NCBI RefSeq assembly: GCF_004770105.1
Contig: NZ_RQEY01000012.1
Location: 62,001-126,000 of the forward strand
Direction: 5' to 3'
DNA: 64,000 nucleotides
From: Leptospira andrefontaineae
GTDB lineage: Bacteria > Spirochaetota > Leptospiria > Leptospirales > Leptospiraceae
Shown here in pieces: positions 35,990 through 44,137 of the stretch. Under the pieces are notes generated by a model. It did not search any database, was not told the origin of the DNA, and saw only the letters and a program-made list of their open reading frames with translations. The position numbers were made by a program, and so were the translations under genes. Every line of letters begins with the position of its first letter. Positions within the stretch are counted from its first letter, which is position 1.

Positions 35990-36526
35990 ATGAGAAATGA
36001 TAAGGCGTTAAAATCAGTAAATGATCCGCGTGACCTTGAAACAGAAGCCTTACGCCTACTGTACGCTGTCTCAAAAGTTGGATTTGAAGAGGTTGAGAGT
36101 AAGACCGGAATTACTCGACATAAGTTAAATAGATGGGCAAGAGACAACGAAAAAATAGACGAAATGGTTCTAAATGAACTATTACTGGATTTTGGAATTT
36201 CTAAAAAATTTGTAAGAACTGCTAAGGGTCATTGGGACGCGACAGGGGAAGAAAGGACTGCAAGATTTGAAGAAATAGTCAAGGATTCAATTAAGATCCA
36301 AAGATTTAAAGGAGGAATTCAATTAAGAAGGGTTGTGGATTTAGTTGAAAAGATGGATTCGAATGATAGTGAGATAGTGATAAACTTATGTCATTCTCTA
36401 TTGCAAGCAAAGAATAGTACATCCCTACGATCAATACTGTCTTTAATTTTTAATCTGCCTAAATCGTTTTACGACAGAACGCTGCGCCACCTTTTGGATC
36501 TAGAAAAAAGTATTTATGAAAAATAA
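35990..36526 (+). CDS. Phage-type regulator B (paralogue of the 30516 gene)
   Basis: A 178-aa regulator whose architecture and sequence match the protein at 30516 along its length: an N-terminal HTH-like segment (FEEVESKTGITRHKLNRWAR), then ISKKFVRTAKGHWDATGEER, and a C-terminal RSILSLIFNLPKSFYDRTLR. ATG 35990 follows GAGAGCGTAAA. Its promoter holds a pair of palindromic boxes overlapping the -10 element, so it probably represses itself. Two related regulators flanking the replication module suggest a switch between quiet and active states. Confidence 0.64.
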   Translation: MRNDKALKSVNDPRDLETEALRLLYAVSKVGFEEVESKTGITRHKLNRWARDNEKIDEMVLNELLLDFGISKKFVRTAKGHWDATGEERTARFEEIVKDSIKIQRFKGGIQLRRVVDLVEKMDSNDSEIVINLCHSLLQAKNSTSLRSILSLIFNLPKSFYDRTLRHLLDLEKSIYEK

Positions 36527-36567
36527 TCCGTTACCAAGCTTCTAATCCGGGGAAATCAAGCTCCCTT

Positions 36568-37479
36568 TCAATTAAAGAATATCTTCGATATTTTCTTGGA
36601 CGTTTGGTTTAGGTAATCCACCGCGGAAATTTTGCCAACTAATAAGCTTTGAATTCCAGACATTTCAATATTCTTTATTTCTTCTTGCTTTAGTAATTCA
36701 TATTTATCGCAAATTTCTTTATAACCAATAGGATCAATTTTGTTCAATAAATAACGGTTAATTGTTATAACAATTGAAGAAATACGAGGATCTTTATGGT
36801 CTTTGCCGAAGTCGGCCAAATCGATATTAAATAGTTTATACTTAGTTACCGGAATCCAGCTAAACCAAAGAAAAAATAAAAAACCAAGCTCTAATACCGA
36901 ATTGTGTATCAATTCTTGATCAGAGATGAAAAGTAAAAACACAACAGAAAAGAGACAAGAGAATAGTATTCCTGTGAAAAGATAGATTGAATGTAGTTTT
37001 TCGAAATAGGTCCCATTTAGCATATTATAAACTATTCGGACAAGACCCCAAGCCAAAGCAGAATAAATATAGCATACAGAAAGATTGTAAATTATCCCTC
37101 CTTTGAAAAAGAAAGATAACCCGTTAAAAGCGATCGCGGATCCTATTCCAAATAAGAATAAAAAAGAAAACACTAAAATAGCTACTAAGTGAGCGATAAC
37201 AAAAGGCATAGGAATAGGAGTGAGCTTATTTGGATTAGAATAGTTTCTGATTATATAATTTACGAGAAATGGAATAAATAATGGAGGAATCGGAATTAAC
37301 TTCATTATAATAAATTTCACATTCAAACTTATGTTTGTTTCCAAAGAAAAGAGCAATATAGCCCAAAGGGCGATTAACGAAGCAATAGAGATAAAGGCAA
37401 CGGATAGCTTTCTGCGATCTGATTTATAATAAAAAAATATAGCAGAGCAAATAAGAACGAATGGCGTAACGAAAGACAA
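36568..37479 (-). CDS. Seven-TM sensor-like membrane protein without kinase domain
   Basis: A 303-aa protein with about seven predicted transmembrane helices over residues 1-215, resembling the N-terminal 7TM sensing region of certain histidine kinases, followed by a short cytoplasmic tail (DHKDPRISSIVITINRYLLN) with no kinase motifs. Starts at TTG 37479 behind AGGAGAAAACC, a convincing site. It is divergent from the efflux operon and shares its control region, so both may respond to the same operator boxes. Confidence 0.6.
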   Translation of the reverse strand: MSFVTPFVLICSAIFFYYKSDRRKLSVAFISIASLIALWAILLFSLETNISLNVKFIIMKLIPIPPLFIPFLVNYIIRNYSNPNKLTPIPMPFVIAHLVAILVFSFLFLFGIGSAIAFNGLSFFFKGGIIYNLSVCYIYSALAWGLVRIVYNMLNGTYFEKLHSIYLFTGILFSCLFSVVFLLFISDQELIHNSVLELGFLFFLWFSWIPVTKYKLFNIDLADFGKDHKDPRISSIVITINRYLLNKIDPIGYKEICDKYELLKQEEIKNIEMSGIQSLLVGKISAVDYLNQTSKKISKIFFN

Positions 37480-37821
37480 AGGTTTTCTCCTGACTATGAT
37501 TTGTTTTTGCTTCTAGCTTTAAAATGAATTCTCAATTGGCAAGAATTCTAAAGTAAATTGTTAAAATTCTATTTCAGTGGCTCTATATATTCAGAGCAGC
37601 ATCGAAGAAAGATATGAAACTCTTACTTAAGTGATACTAAGAAATTATATGCAACTTTGAAAATCGATTAAATTTACAAAGATACAAATTGTCCCAAAAA
37701 TAATAAAAAAAGTTTAAAATGTATAATTCGTAGTTGACCTATTGAGGGCAAAAAAGGGACAAATGAGGCTAATGTAAGATCTTAATTATTCGAGCCCTAA
37801 TAATTGCAAACAGTAAGCAAA
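37480..37821. promoter_or_regulatory. Divergent control region of the efflux operon
   Basis: A 342-base region between the 7TM gene and the TolC-like gene. It carries a pair of operator boxes, ATACAAATTGTCC (37682-37694) and GTTTAAAATGTAT (37712-37724), starts exactly 30 bases apart, weaker matches than elsewhere. A TATAAT at 37722-37727 overlaps the second box. The rest is AT-rich with no ORF. Confidence 0.5.
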
Positions 37822-39360
37822 ATGAAAAATAAAAAATTTCTAAATACGACAATCCTAACATTAGCTTTCTTCATTACCGCAATTCCTCTTTGGGCCAGAA
37901 GCGATAGTGTTTTTGAAATAGATCTAAATAGAGCGATTTTGCTGGGATTAGAGAGAAATATAACTCTTCAAAGCATCGAAAGACAAAATGAAATATATTC
38001 GCGTGTAATTCGCGAGAAAATTCGAGAATATTTTCCGAAGTTTGGAATTTCTTATTTCGGTCTTCGAAACCTAAATCAAAGCCAATCTGATTCTTTGTAT
38101 AACGATGTGCGTCTTACTGTTCAGCAGTTATTGTATGATGGCGGAGAAAATAACAAGAATATTGAAATAGCAAAACTTTCCAGTACTCTAAATAAGGAAG
38201 AATTTCGAATTCAACTGGGAAAAGCAAAAGTTGAAATCGTTCGAAAATATCTAAGTTCAATAGCTGCTTACGGCAAATTTGTTGCGGCTAGAAGACTTTA
38301 CTTAAGTTTTGAATCACAAAAAAAGGCCATTGAATCAGAATTACGTAACGGACTTCGTTCAAAATTAGAATTAACTGAGATAGAATCGAAACTTGCACAG
38401 GCACACCTTGAAGTAACTAAGAGCGAGAGTTCGTATAATAGATCATTAAGAGAATTAAAATTACAACTTCAACTAGATGGTGATGAGGAAGTCGCCATTA
38501 GAGAAAACATTTTCTTTGATTATGTATTCTCAGATCCTATGCCTTTATTGCAAAAGGATGATGGAAATTTTGAAGATAACCGTCCAGACCTTAAAAAAAC
38601 TCGGATAATAGTAGAACGTTTAAAGAAAGAGAAAGAAATCGCTGAAGATTATTGGAAGCCAAAGTTCCTAGTTGGGGGGTATGTAGGTAAGAATTCAAAC
38701 GATACCCAACCAGTTCGCCATGAAAATTACGGGATGAATTTTTCTGTGGTTCTTCCTTTGGGATCTTCTACATTCCAAACACAATCTAACTACGGTGTTC
38801 AAACAGATGGGACCGGTATTCAAAGGATACCTGGATATGGTCCACAATTTGTTGGTCAAGGAGAGAACACCTTTAATAGCGCAAACTTTCAATTCATGGA
38901 TAACCTCGCTCAAAGCAGAAAAATCTTAGAAGGCGAAATCAAATATGTGGACGCGGTGGCTGCTCAAAAATTAGCCAGACTTCAAGCAAGCCATGAAATC
39001 ACAGATTCAAAAGAACGTATTATCGAGAATTATCGGGAAATCACAGCGATAAATAGAAAAGTAGAACTTCACTTAGAGAATTATAGAGCATCAAAAGTTA
39101 AATTGTCGGAAGGTTTGGTAAAAAGGGGAGAGGTTCTGAAAATTCAATATGAACTTTCTTTAGCCCAAGGAGAGTTAGCAGAAGGTTATGCGAAATATAT
39201 TCAATCCTGTTACGAGTATTTTAATGCGAGCGGCCGAGAATGGCAAGAGCTACCTTTTTACAAAGTTAATCAAGGAAGGGGGAATTCCATAATAACAAAA
39301 TTATTATATGAAAACCCGAAGAACGCAGATCTATTTCCGACTCCTAATGGGAAAGAGTAA
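37822..39360 (+). CDS. TolC-like outer-membrane efflux protein
   Basis: A 512-aa outer-membrane channel. ATG 37822 gives a proper signal peptide (FLNTTILTLAFFITAIPLWA); the TTG at 37804 adds only six residues. The mature protein is made of long helices with repeated heptads typical of the TolC barrel-tunnel fold (IELTEIESKLAQAHLEVTKS-like; KVKLSEGLVKRGEVLKIQYE). It heads an eight-gene operon with adaptor and RND proteins, so it forms the outer end of that pump. Confidence 0.85.
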   Translation: MKNKKFLNTTILTLAFFITAIPLWARSDSVFEIDLNRAILLGLERNITLQSIERQNEIYSRVIREKIREYFPKFGISYFGLRNLNQSQSDSLYNDVRLTVQQLLYDGGENNKNIEIAKLSSTLNKEEFRIQLGKAKVEIVRKYLSSIAAYGKFVAARRLYLSFESQKKAIESELRNGLRSKLELTEIESKLAQAHLEVTKSESSYNRSLRELKLQLQLDGDEEVAIRENIFFDYVFSDPMPLLQKDDGNFEDNRPDLKKTRIIVERLKKEKEIAEDYWKPKFLVGGYVGKNSNDTQPVRHENYGMNFSVVLPLGSSTFQTQSNYGVQTDGTGIQRIPGYGPQFVGQGENTFNSANFQFMDNLAQSRKILEGEIKYVDAVAAQKLARLQASHEITDSKERIIENYREITAINRKVELHLENYRASKVKLSEGLVKRGEVLKIQYELSLAQGELAEGYAKYIQSCYEYFNASGREWQELPFYKVNQGRGNSIITKLLYENPKNADLFPTPNGKE

Positions 39361-39364
39361 TAAA

Positions 39365-40756
39365 ATGAAAAAAAATCAAACTTCAATCAATTTTTATCTT
39401 AGCAGTGCTTTCATACTTTTCTTATTTTTGCAATGTGATAACCTAAATACAAATGCTTCGAAATTCTTACCATACTTGAGTACAGGAGAAAGTCCAAACG
39501 TTCTAGCTAGTTCTCCAATTACAAACACATCCGGAGTTTCTCCGACTGCTTCCGTTCAGATTATTTTTGATCGAACGATGAAGATATACACTTGCCAAGA
39601 AGCTTTTTCGATTACGCCTACTATTGCAGGATACTTTAGTTTATCCCCATTTAGCTTGGAGTTCACTCCTTCCCAAAACTTGACGAACGGCTCTTATACC
39701 GTGAAGATAACAAAAAATTGCGAAGATGAGAAAGGACATGATCTAAAAAACGTATTTAATCTTGTTTTTGGAGTAGGAAGCACCCCAGGTGGAGGAACAA
39801 CAAGTCCAAGTGTTTCTTCCATTCAAGTTCAGCATGGAACTTTGTCTGCCTGCAATGCTGGAACTGGAACAAATATCGATATTATTTCAAACGATGTTAC
39901 CGATGGTTGCCTCGGAACAGTTGCAGCTAGGAACCCCGTAGTTATAACTTTTTCGGAAGCGATGAACACTTCTGTAACCCAATTAGCAGTAAGTACTTCC
40001 TTTACTGGGGACTATGATTGGTCGGGTGGCGGAACGATTCTGACAATTACCCCTGATGTGCCTTTAACATACGGTACTAGATACAATGTGAATATTTCTA
40101 CAAACGCAGTAAGTGCCTTAGGTTATACAATGAGCACTGCTTTGACATCGAGTTTCGTTGTCGGAGGTCTTACCGGGTCGCCTACTGTGCAGGCAGTTGG
40201 AGTCGAAAGCCAGGGTTGTTCTGCTTCCTTTCCGGGTGTTGGATCCGCTGCTGGAGGAGACTGGACACTTGGTTCTTGCTTTTGGGATAGTTCACTTGCC
40301 GTTTTATCTGCGAGTTCATATAAGTTCAGAGGTGGGGATGACGGAAGCGGGGCTTCTGCCACTACTGCTGCATGTTCTGACGTAACTACTGATAACTTCA
40401 AAATTATCTTTAGTAACTATATGAATCCGACAACAACTGCGAGTGCTGTAAGACTTCAAAGGTTATCTCCACCGTTGACAACCGTCAAGATGGCTAGCTA
40501 TGCTTGGTCTGATTGTCAAGCGGCATATCCTTACGGGTGCAGAGTGTTAATAACCTCTTTTTCTGAATTAGAAGCCTCTTGCAATGGCGCTTTAGCTTTT
40601 GGTAATTCATCTACGGGTGGTGATTTTAATTTGTCAAGGACGGACAATGCACCAGCGAATTTCCCATTCTATCAATTATTCGTGGATACAACTGCTATAG
40701 ATGTGAATGGAGTGAATTTGAAGAACCAATTTCAATTCGTCATGGAGGGAAAATGA
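39365..40756 (+). CDS. Lipoprotein with tandem Ig-like (Big_5) domains
   Basis: A 463-aa secreted lipoprotein. ATG 39365 (MKKNQTS) is preferred over the listed upstream frame start. The lipobox is FLFLQC with Cys near residue 23. The mature part holds repeats of SPxxNxSGVxPxxxVxIxFDRTM-type Ig-like domains, as in surface proteins with Big_5 repeats (ASVQIIFDRTMKIYTC; PVVITFSEAMNTSV). Cysteines are numerous. It overlaps the next gene (ATGA). A cell-surface role connected to the pump operon is likely; ligand unknown. Confidence 0.72.
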   Translation: MKKNQTSINFYLSSAFILFLFLQCDNLNTNASKFLPYLSTGESPNVLASSPITNTSGVSPTASVQIIFDRTMKIYTCQEAFSITPTIAGYFSLSPFSLEFTPSQNLTNGSYTVKITKNCEDEKGHDLKNVFNLVFGVGSTPGGGTTSPSVSSIQVQHGTLSACNAGTGTNIDIISNDVTDGCLGTVAARNPVVITFSEAMNTSVTQLAVSTSFTGDYDWSGGGTILTITPDVPLTYGTRYNVNISTNAVSALGYTMSTALTSSFVVGGLTGSPTVQAVGVESQGCSASFPGVGSAAGGDWTLGSCFWDSSLAVLSASSYKFRGGDDGSGASATTAACSDVTTDNFKIIFSNYMNPTTTASAVRLQRLSPPLTTVKMASYAWSDCQAAYPYGCRVLITSFSELEASCNGALAFGNSSTGGDFNLSRTDNAPANFPFYQLFVDTTAIDVNGVNLKNQFQFVMEGK

Positions 40757-41379
40757 AAAGAAAGATTTTATACATTATTTTGATAGGTGCTTTCTTTAAC
40801 GATTGCTCGATGATTCTAGAAAAATTTTACCCTGCTCCAATTTCAGCAAAAGAGGGCGGTAAAAGCGGTGTTGTAATTATCGGAGAAATAAAAGTAAAAG
40901 ATTCTACTGGGTCTTCTTTTGTAGGTGAAATTTTTAAAGAGAGCCTGCATTATGAATTCATTAAAGAGGGCTTTTCTCCTTTTGTTATCGAAGAGTCCGG
41001 AAAAGAGATCGCACAACCTAAAAATAGGATCGCGTTTGGTGACGAAGCAAATGTAAAATTGACATCAATGCAAGAAGCTGCTCCAAAGGATGAAATTCAA
41101 TTTGTCGGAAAATCCGATCAAGAATTGAAATCAATCGCCGACAAAACGAAATTCGAAATATATACGGAGTCTTCGATTATCCTTAAAGAAGTCGGAAGTA
41201 GTATTTTAGACGGAAAGTATTCTGTGCTGATATTTGTACGAGTGTTCGGTAGAAATGGAAAGAGAATAGGGGAAGTGAAACATATTACAAGCGGTAATAA
41301 GGAAAAGCTGGACTCCGTTATTTCCGATAGTTCCGCCGGGATTGTAAAGCGAATTAGAGAATTGGTTAAAAATGATTAA
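40753..41379 (+). CDS. Lipoprotein of unknown function
   Basis: A 208-aa protein with lipobox FFNDC (Cys near residue 18). The ATG at 40753 overlaps the previous stop and follows GGAGGG. The mature part is beta-rich (KSGVVIIGEIKVKDSTGSSF; KYSVLIFVRVFGRNGKRIGE). No family recognised. Its location inside the RND operon suggests it assists pump assembly or anchors an outer-membrane partner. Confidence 0.62.
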   Translation: MKRKILYIILIGAFFNDCSMILEKFYPAPISAKEGGKSGVVIIGEIKVKDSTGSSFVGEIFKESLHYEFIKEGFSPFVIEESGKEIAQPKNRIAFGDEANVKLTSMQEAAPKDEIQFVGKSDQELKSIADKTKFEIYTESSIILKEVGSSILDGKYSVLIFVRVFGRNGKRIGEVKHITSGNKEKLDSVISDSSAGIVKRIRELVKND

Positions 41380-42034
41380 ATTAGAACTACAAAAAGTTAA
41401 ATCATATCTTACTCTTCGCAGTTATCTTATTATTGGCTCTGTGTTACTCGGACTAATCTGTATTTTTGGATATTTGGTAATATCCAAAAAATCGGAAGTA
41501 AAAGCTCTGCTATCGGATGCGCTTACAAGCTATAAGTCGAACGATTTGCCGAAAGCAAAGGGTCTCATGCTTAGAGTTATTGAAGTTGATTCGAGTAACC
41601 CTGAGGCATACTTTCTTTTGGGAAAAATAGAATATTATTCTAAAAATTTCTCAGATTCTTTAGTAAGCTTTGAGAATTGTGTCTCTTCGGACCCGAAAAG
41701 GGTCGATTGTATGATCTGGAAAGCGAAAGCGATCTATCTAGTAGGAAAAGACGTGAAAGCCTTCGATAAAGCCGTAAATGAAATTCGAAGTATGGGCATA
41801 GAAAGCCCCGAGGTATTCCATTTGGATGGTTTGCGTTACGAGTTAACCGGAAAATTGGATAAGGCAATCGAAAGCTACAATCGAGCGGTCGATATGTCCT
41901 CTGCAATATCTCCAACTTTAATCCGTTTGGAAGAAATTTATACAAGAGCAGGATTCAAATCCAAAGCCAATAAATTTCACATGCTTAATGAAGCTATAAT
42001 AGAATATAATGACCCGAGTATTTCTCGTAGATAA
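41372..42034 (+). CDS. Membrane-anchored TPR protein
   Basis: A 220-aa protein with one N-terminal transmembrane segment (YLIIGSVLLGLICIFGYLVI) and tetratricopeptide repeats (YKSNDLPKAKGLMLRVIEVD; NPEAYFLLGKIEYYSKNFSD; TGKLDKAIESYNRAVDMSSA). TPRs usually mediate protein contacts, here probably in the periplasm. Overlaps the lipoprotein gene by eight bases. Likely a scaffold for the transport complex. Confidence 0.72.
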   Translation: MIKLELQKVKSYLTLRSYLIIGSVLLGLICIFGYLVISKKSEVKALLSDALTSYKSNDLPKAKGLMLRVIEVDSSNPEAYFLLGKIEYYSKNFSDSLVSFENCVSSDPKRVDCMIWKAKAIYLVGKDVKAFDKAVNEIRSMGIESPEVFHLDGLRYELTGKLDKAIESYNRAVDMSSAISPTLIRLEEIYTRAGFKSKANKFHMLNEAIIEYNDPSISRR

Positions 42035-42042
42035 GAGGAAAA

Positions 42043-42714
42043 ATGCAAAGCATTCAATTTAAAGTCGAACCGATAAAACAATACTTTATCCGTTATTTTT
42101 CGGTTAGCTCGGAAACTATTCTGGAAAACCCGAGAAAAGTCTTTCTTACCGCTCTTGGAGCACAAGGACTTCTTTTACTTATGTATACAATCGGAAATCT
42201 GATTGTTTCTTATTCCGTAAATTTTCAAGAGATCCAAGCAATGAACTTGAGATACAGTAAACTTTTTGAACAAAGAAACATTAGTCCATTTCTATATTCA
42301 ATGAATACTTATCCGTACACAATCTTTTGGAGTGTATTTTTTATTTATTTATTTCAGTTCTTTTCCATTGGAATTAAGACTTTGACTCTGAAAGGATTTT
42401 CGGAAAAAAATACTTCATTTTGGGCAGCGGGGGCAATTGAGATTGTTTCATTCTCGCGTTTTATATTATGCTTATTTCCAATATTATTGTATGCGCGAAT
42501 ATATCCGCAAGGTTGGAAACAGGAACTTTTACCTTTAATCTTCTATACCTCCATATACATGATAACCTTGTTAATGGGCTTATGGTATTTTTTACAAAGT
42601 AATCTAAAATTGTCTATGGAGACATTTGCGCTTCCGAAGGGTAGGGCATTCTTTATTTGGGTCTCTCCTATACTTATCGTAGGTTTGATAATCCTTTCTA
42701 TAATGCGGCGTTAA
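42043..42714 (+). CDS. Integral membrane protein
   Basis: A 223-aa protein with about five transmembrane segments, somewhat like Yip1-type membrane proteins. ATG 42043 follows GAGGAAAA. No catalytic motif. Its stop overlaps the adaptor gene start (TAATG). Role in the pump is unknown. Confidence 0.58.
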   Translation: MQSIQFKVEPIKQYFIRYFSVSSETILENPRKVFLTALGAQGLLLLMYTIGNLIVSYSVNFQEIQAMNLRYSKLFEQRNISPFLYSMNTYPYTIFWSVFFIYLFQFFSIGIKTLTLKGFSEKNTSFWAAGAIEIVSFSRFILCLFPILLYARIYPQGWKQELLPLIFYTSIYMITLLMGLWYFLQSNLKLSMETFALPKGRAFFIWVSPILIVGLIILSIMRR

Positions 42715-44135
42715 TGAACGGGACCGGTAAATTTCATCCGAAAATACTTCTACTACTGGGCGGATTTATCTTTTTCATTTCCGCAGTAGTTTGGAATGTA
42801 CTTCCAAAATTCAAAAATGGACTTAGTATTACTCCTCCGAAAAAGATCTCAGTCAAAGTTTCTTCCGTAAAATCAGTGGAGGTTTCTCCAAGTATTGAAG
42901 CAGCCGGTGTTATCGAGCCGGAAGAAAAAATTGATCTTTTCTTTAAAGTTCCAGGCAGAATCGAAAAGGTTTTTGTTGAGGAAGGAGAAAGAGTCAGTAG
43001 AGGCCAAAAGTTAGCCAGCTTAGAAAAATATAGTTTCGAACAAGAACGTAAAAGGCAAGAAGCCAATCTGGATTCATCGATTGCCCAATTGAAACTTTCC
43101 GAGGAAAAATTCGAGAAGGCTCGAAAACAAATTCAGGCCAAATTTATAGAGATCAAAAAGCAGAATGAGTTGGTTAGTAGATACCGAGAAGAATACGAAA
43201 AGGCTAAAAGGACTTTTGAAGCTAAAGAAGCGGTTTTTAAAGAAGGCGCAATCAGTCAGGAAGAATTAAACGCAGCTCGAATTGAGGCTATTGCGAGATC
43301 GACCGTTTATGAGAACGGAAAAAGAGATTTAGACATCATATCTTTAGGGATGACTGATTCGGATATAAAAGAGTCCGGTCACCCGGTCCCTAAAACGGAT
43401 GCGGCACGATTAATTATTTTGAAAGAGATTAATACAAAGATTGAAAAGGCGGAAACCGAAGTTGCAAAGGCAGCAGTTCGTTCTACGGAAACTCTTCTAA
43501 ACAAAGCATTACAGGATCTAAAAGAATCCGATTTGTATTCTCCAATGGACGGAACAATAATGCAAAAGCTAAAATCCCGAGGCGATGTTTTAAACGGAGC
43601 ATCCGGCCAAGGCCAGGCGGTTTTAGTGGTGGCTAAAATAGATAATATTTTTGCAGTATTCAACGTGAATGAAAAAGATTCCGTAAGAATTAAGAAAGGC
43701 TTAAATGTCGATGTTATCGCAGATGTTCTGCCAGATAAATTATTCAAAGGTGAAATTGTTCGTGTTCAACCATATATAGTTGAGAAAACGCATACTCTCC
43801 AAGTAAGTGCAAAAGTTTCCAATAAGGAAATCAAATTGCGTCCCGGAATGTTTATTAGGACTCGTACTTTCGAAGGAGATAAGATAAAGGTATTTGAAAT
43901 TCCTAGAATTTCTTTTCTGGAAAGTAGCGATAAAGAAGGGTCTATTTTTGTCGTTCGCGAGGGAAAGGCTTTCAAGATCCAGGTAAAGATCAAAGAAACT
44001 AGAGGCGATAGCATTTATTTATCCGAAGGTCCTAACGAAAACGACCAAGTGGTTATAGAAGGGAATTCAAGACTAAAAGAAGGGTCAGAAGTAGAAATTG
44101 AAAAAGAACCGACTAATCCTCCACAAGGGGGATAG
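42714..44135 (+). CDS. RND periplasmic adaptor (HlyD/membrane fusion protein)
   Basis: A 473-aa adaptor linking the inner pump to the TolC-like channel. The start is ATG 42714, overlapping the previous TAA, rather than the longer frame from 42657. The N-terminal membrane anchor (ILLLLGGFIFFISAVVW) is followed by a lipoyl half-motif (IEAAGVIEPEEKIDLFFKVP, GRIEKVFVEEGERVSRGQKL), a long hairpin coiled coil, the second lipoyl half (DLYSPMDGTIMQKLKSRGDV), and a beta-barrel domain. All order is typical for the family. Confidence 0.88.
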   Translation: MNGTGKFHPKILLLLGGFIFFISAVVWNVLPKFKNGLSITPPKKISVKVSSVKSVEVSPSIEAAGVIEPEEKIDLFFKVPGRIEKVFVEEGERVSRGQKLASLEKYSFEQERKRQEANLDSSIAQLKLSEEKFEKARKQIQAKFIEIKKQNELVSRYREEYEKAKRTFEAKEAVFKEGAISQEELNAARIEAIARSTVYENGKRDLDIISLGMTDSDIKESGHPVPKTDAARLIILKEINTKIEKAETEVAKAAVRSTETLLNKALQDLKESDLYSPMDGTIMQKLKSRGDVLNGASGQGQAVLVVAKIDNIFAVFNVNEKDSVRIKKGLNVDVIADVLPDKLFKGEIVRVQPYIVEKTHTLQVSAKVSNKEIKLRPGMFIRTRTFEGDKIKVFEIPRISFLESSDKEGSIFVVREGKAFKIQVKIKETRGDSIYLSEGPNENDQVVIEGNSRLKEGSEVEIEKEPTNPPQGG

Positions 44136-44137
44136 GT

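Noticed and set aside
42657..42713. Longer adaptor start
   Set aside because: It lies inside the previous gene; the ATG at 42714 overlaps that gene's stop.
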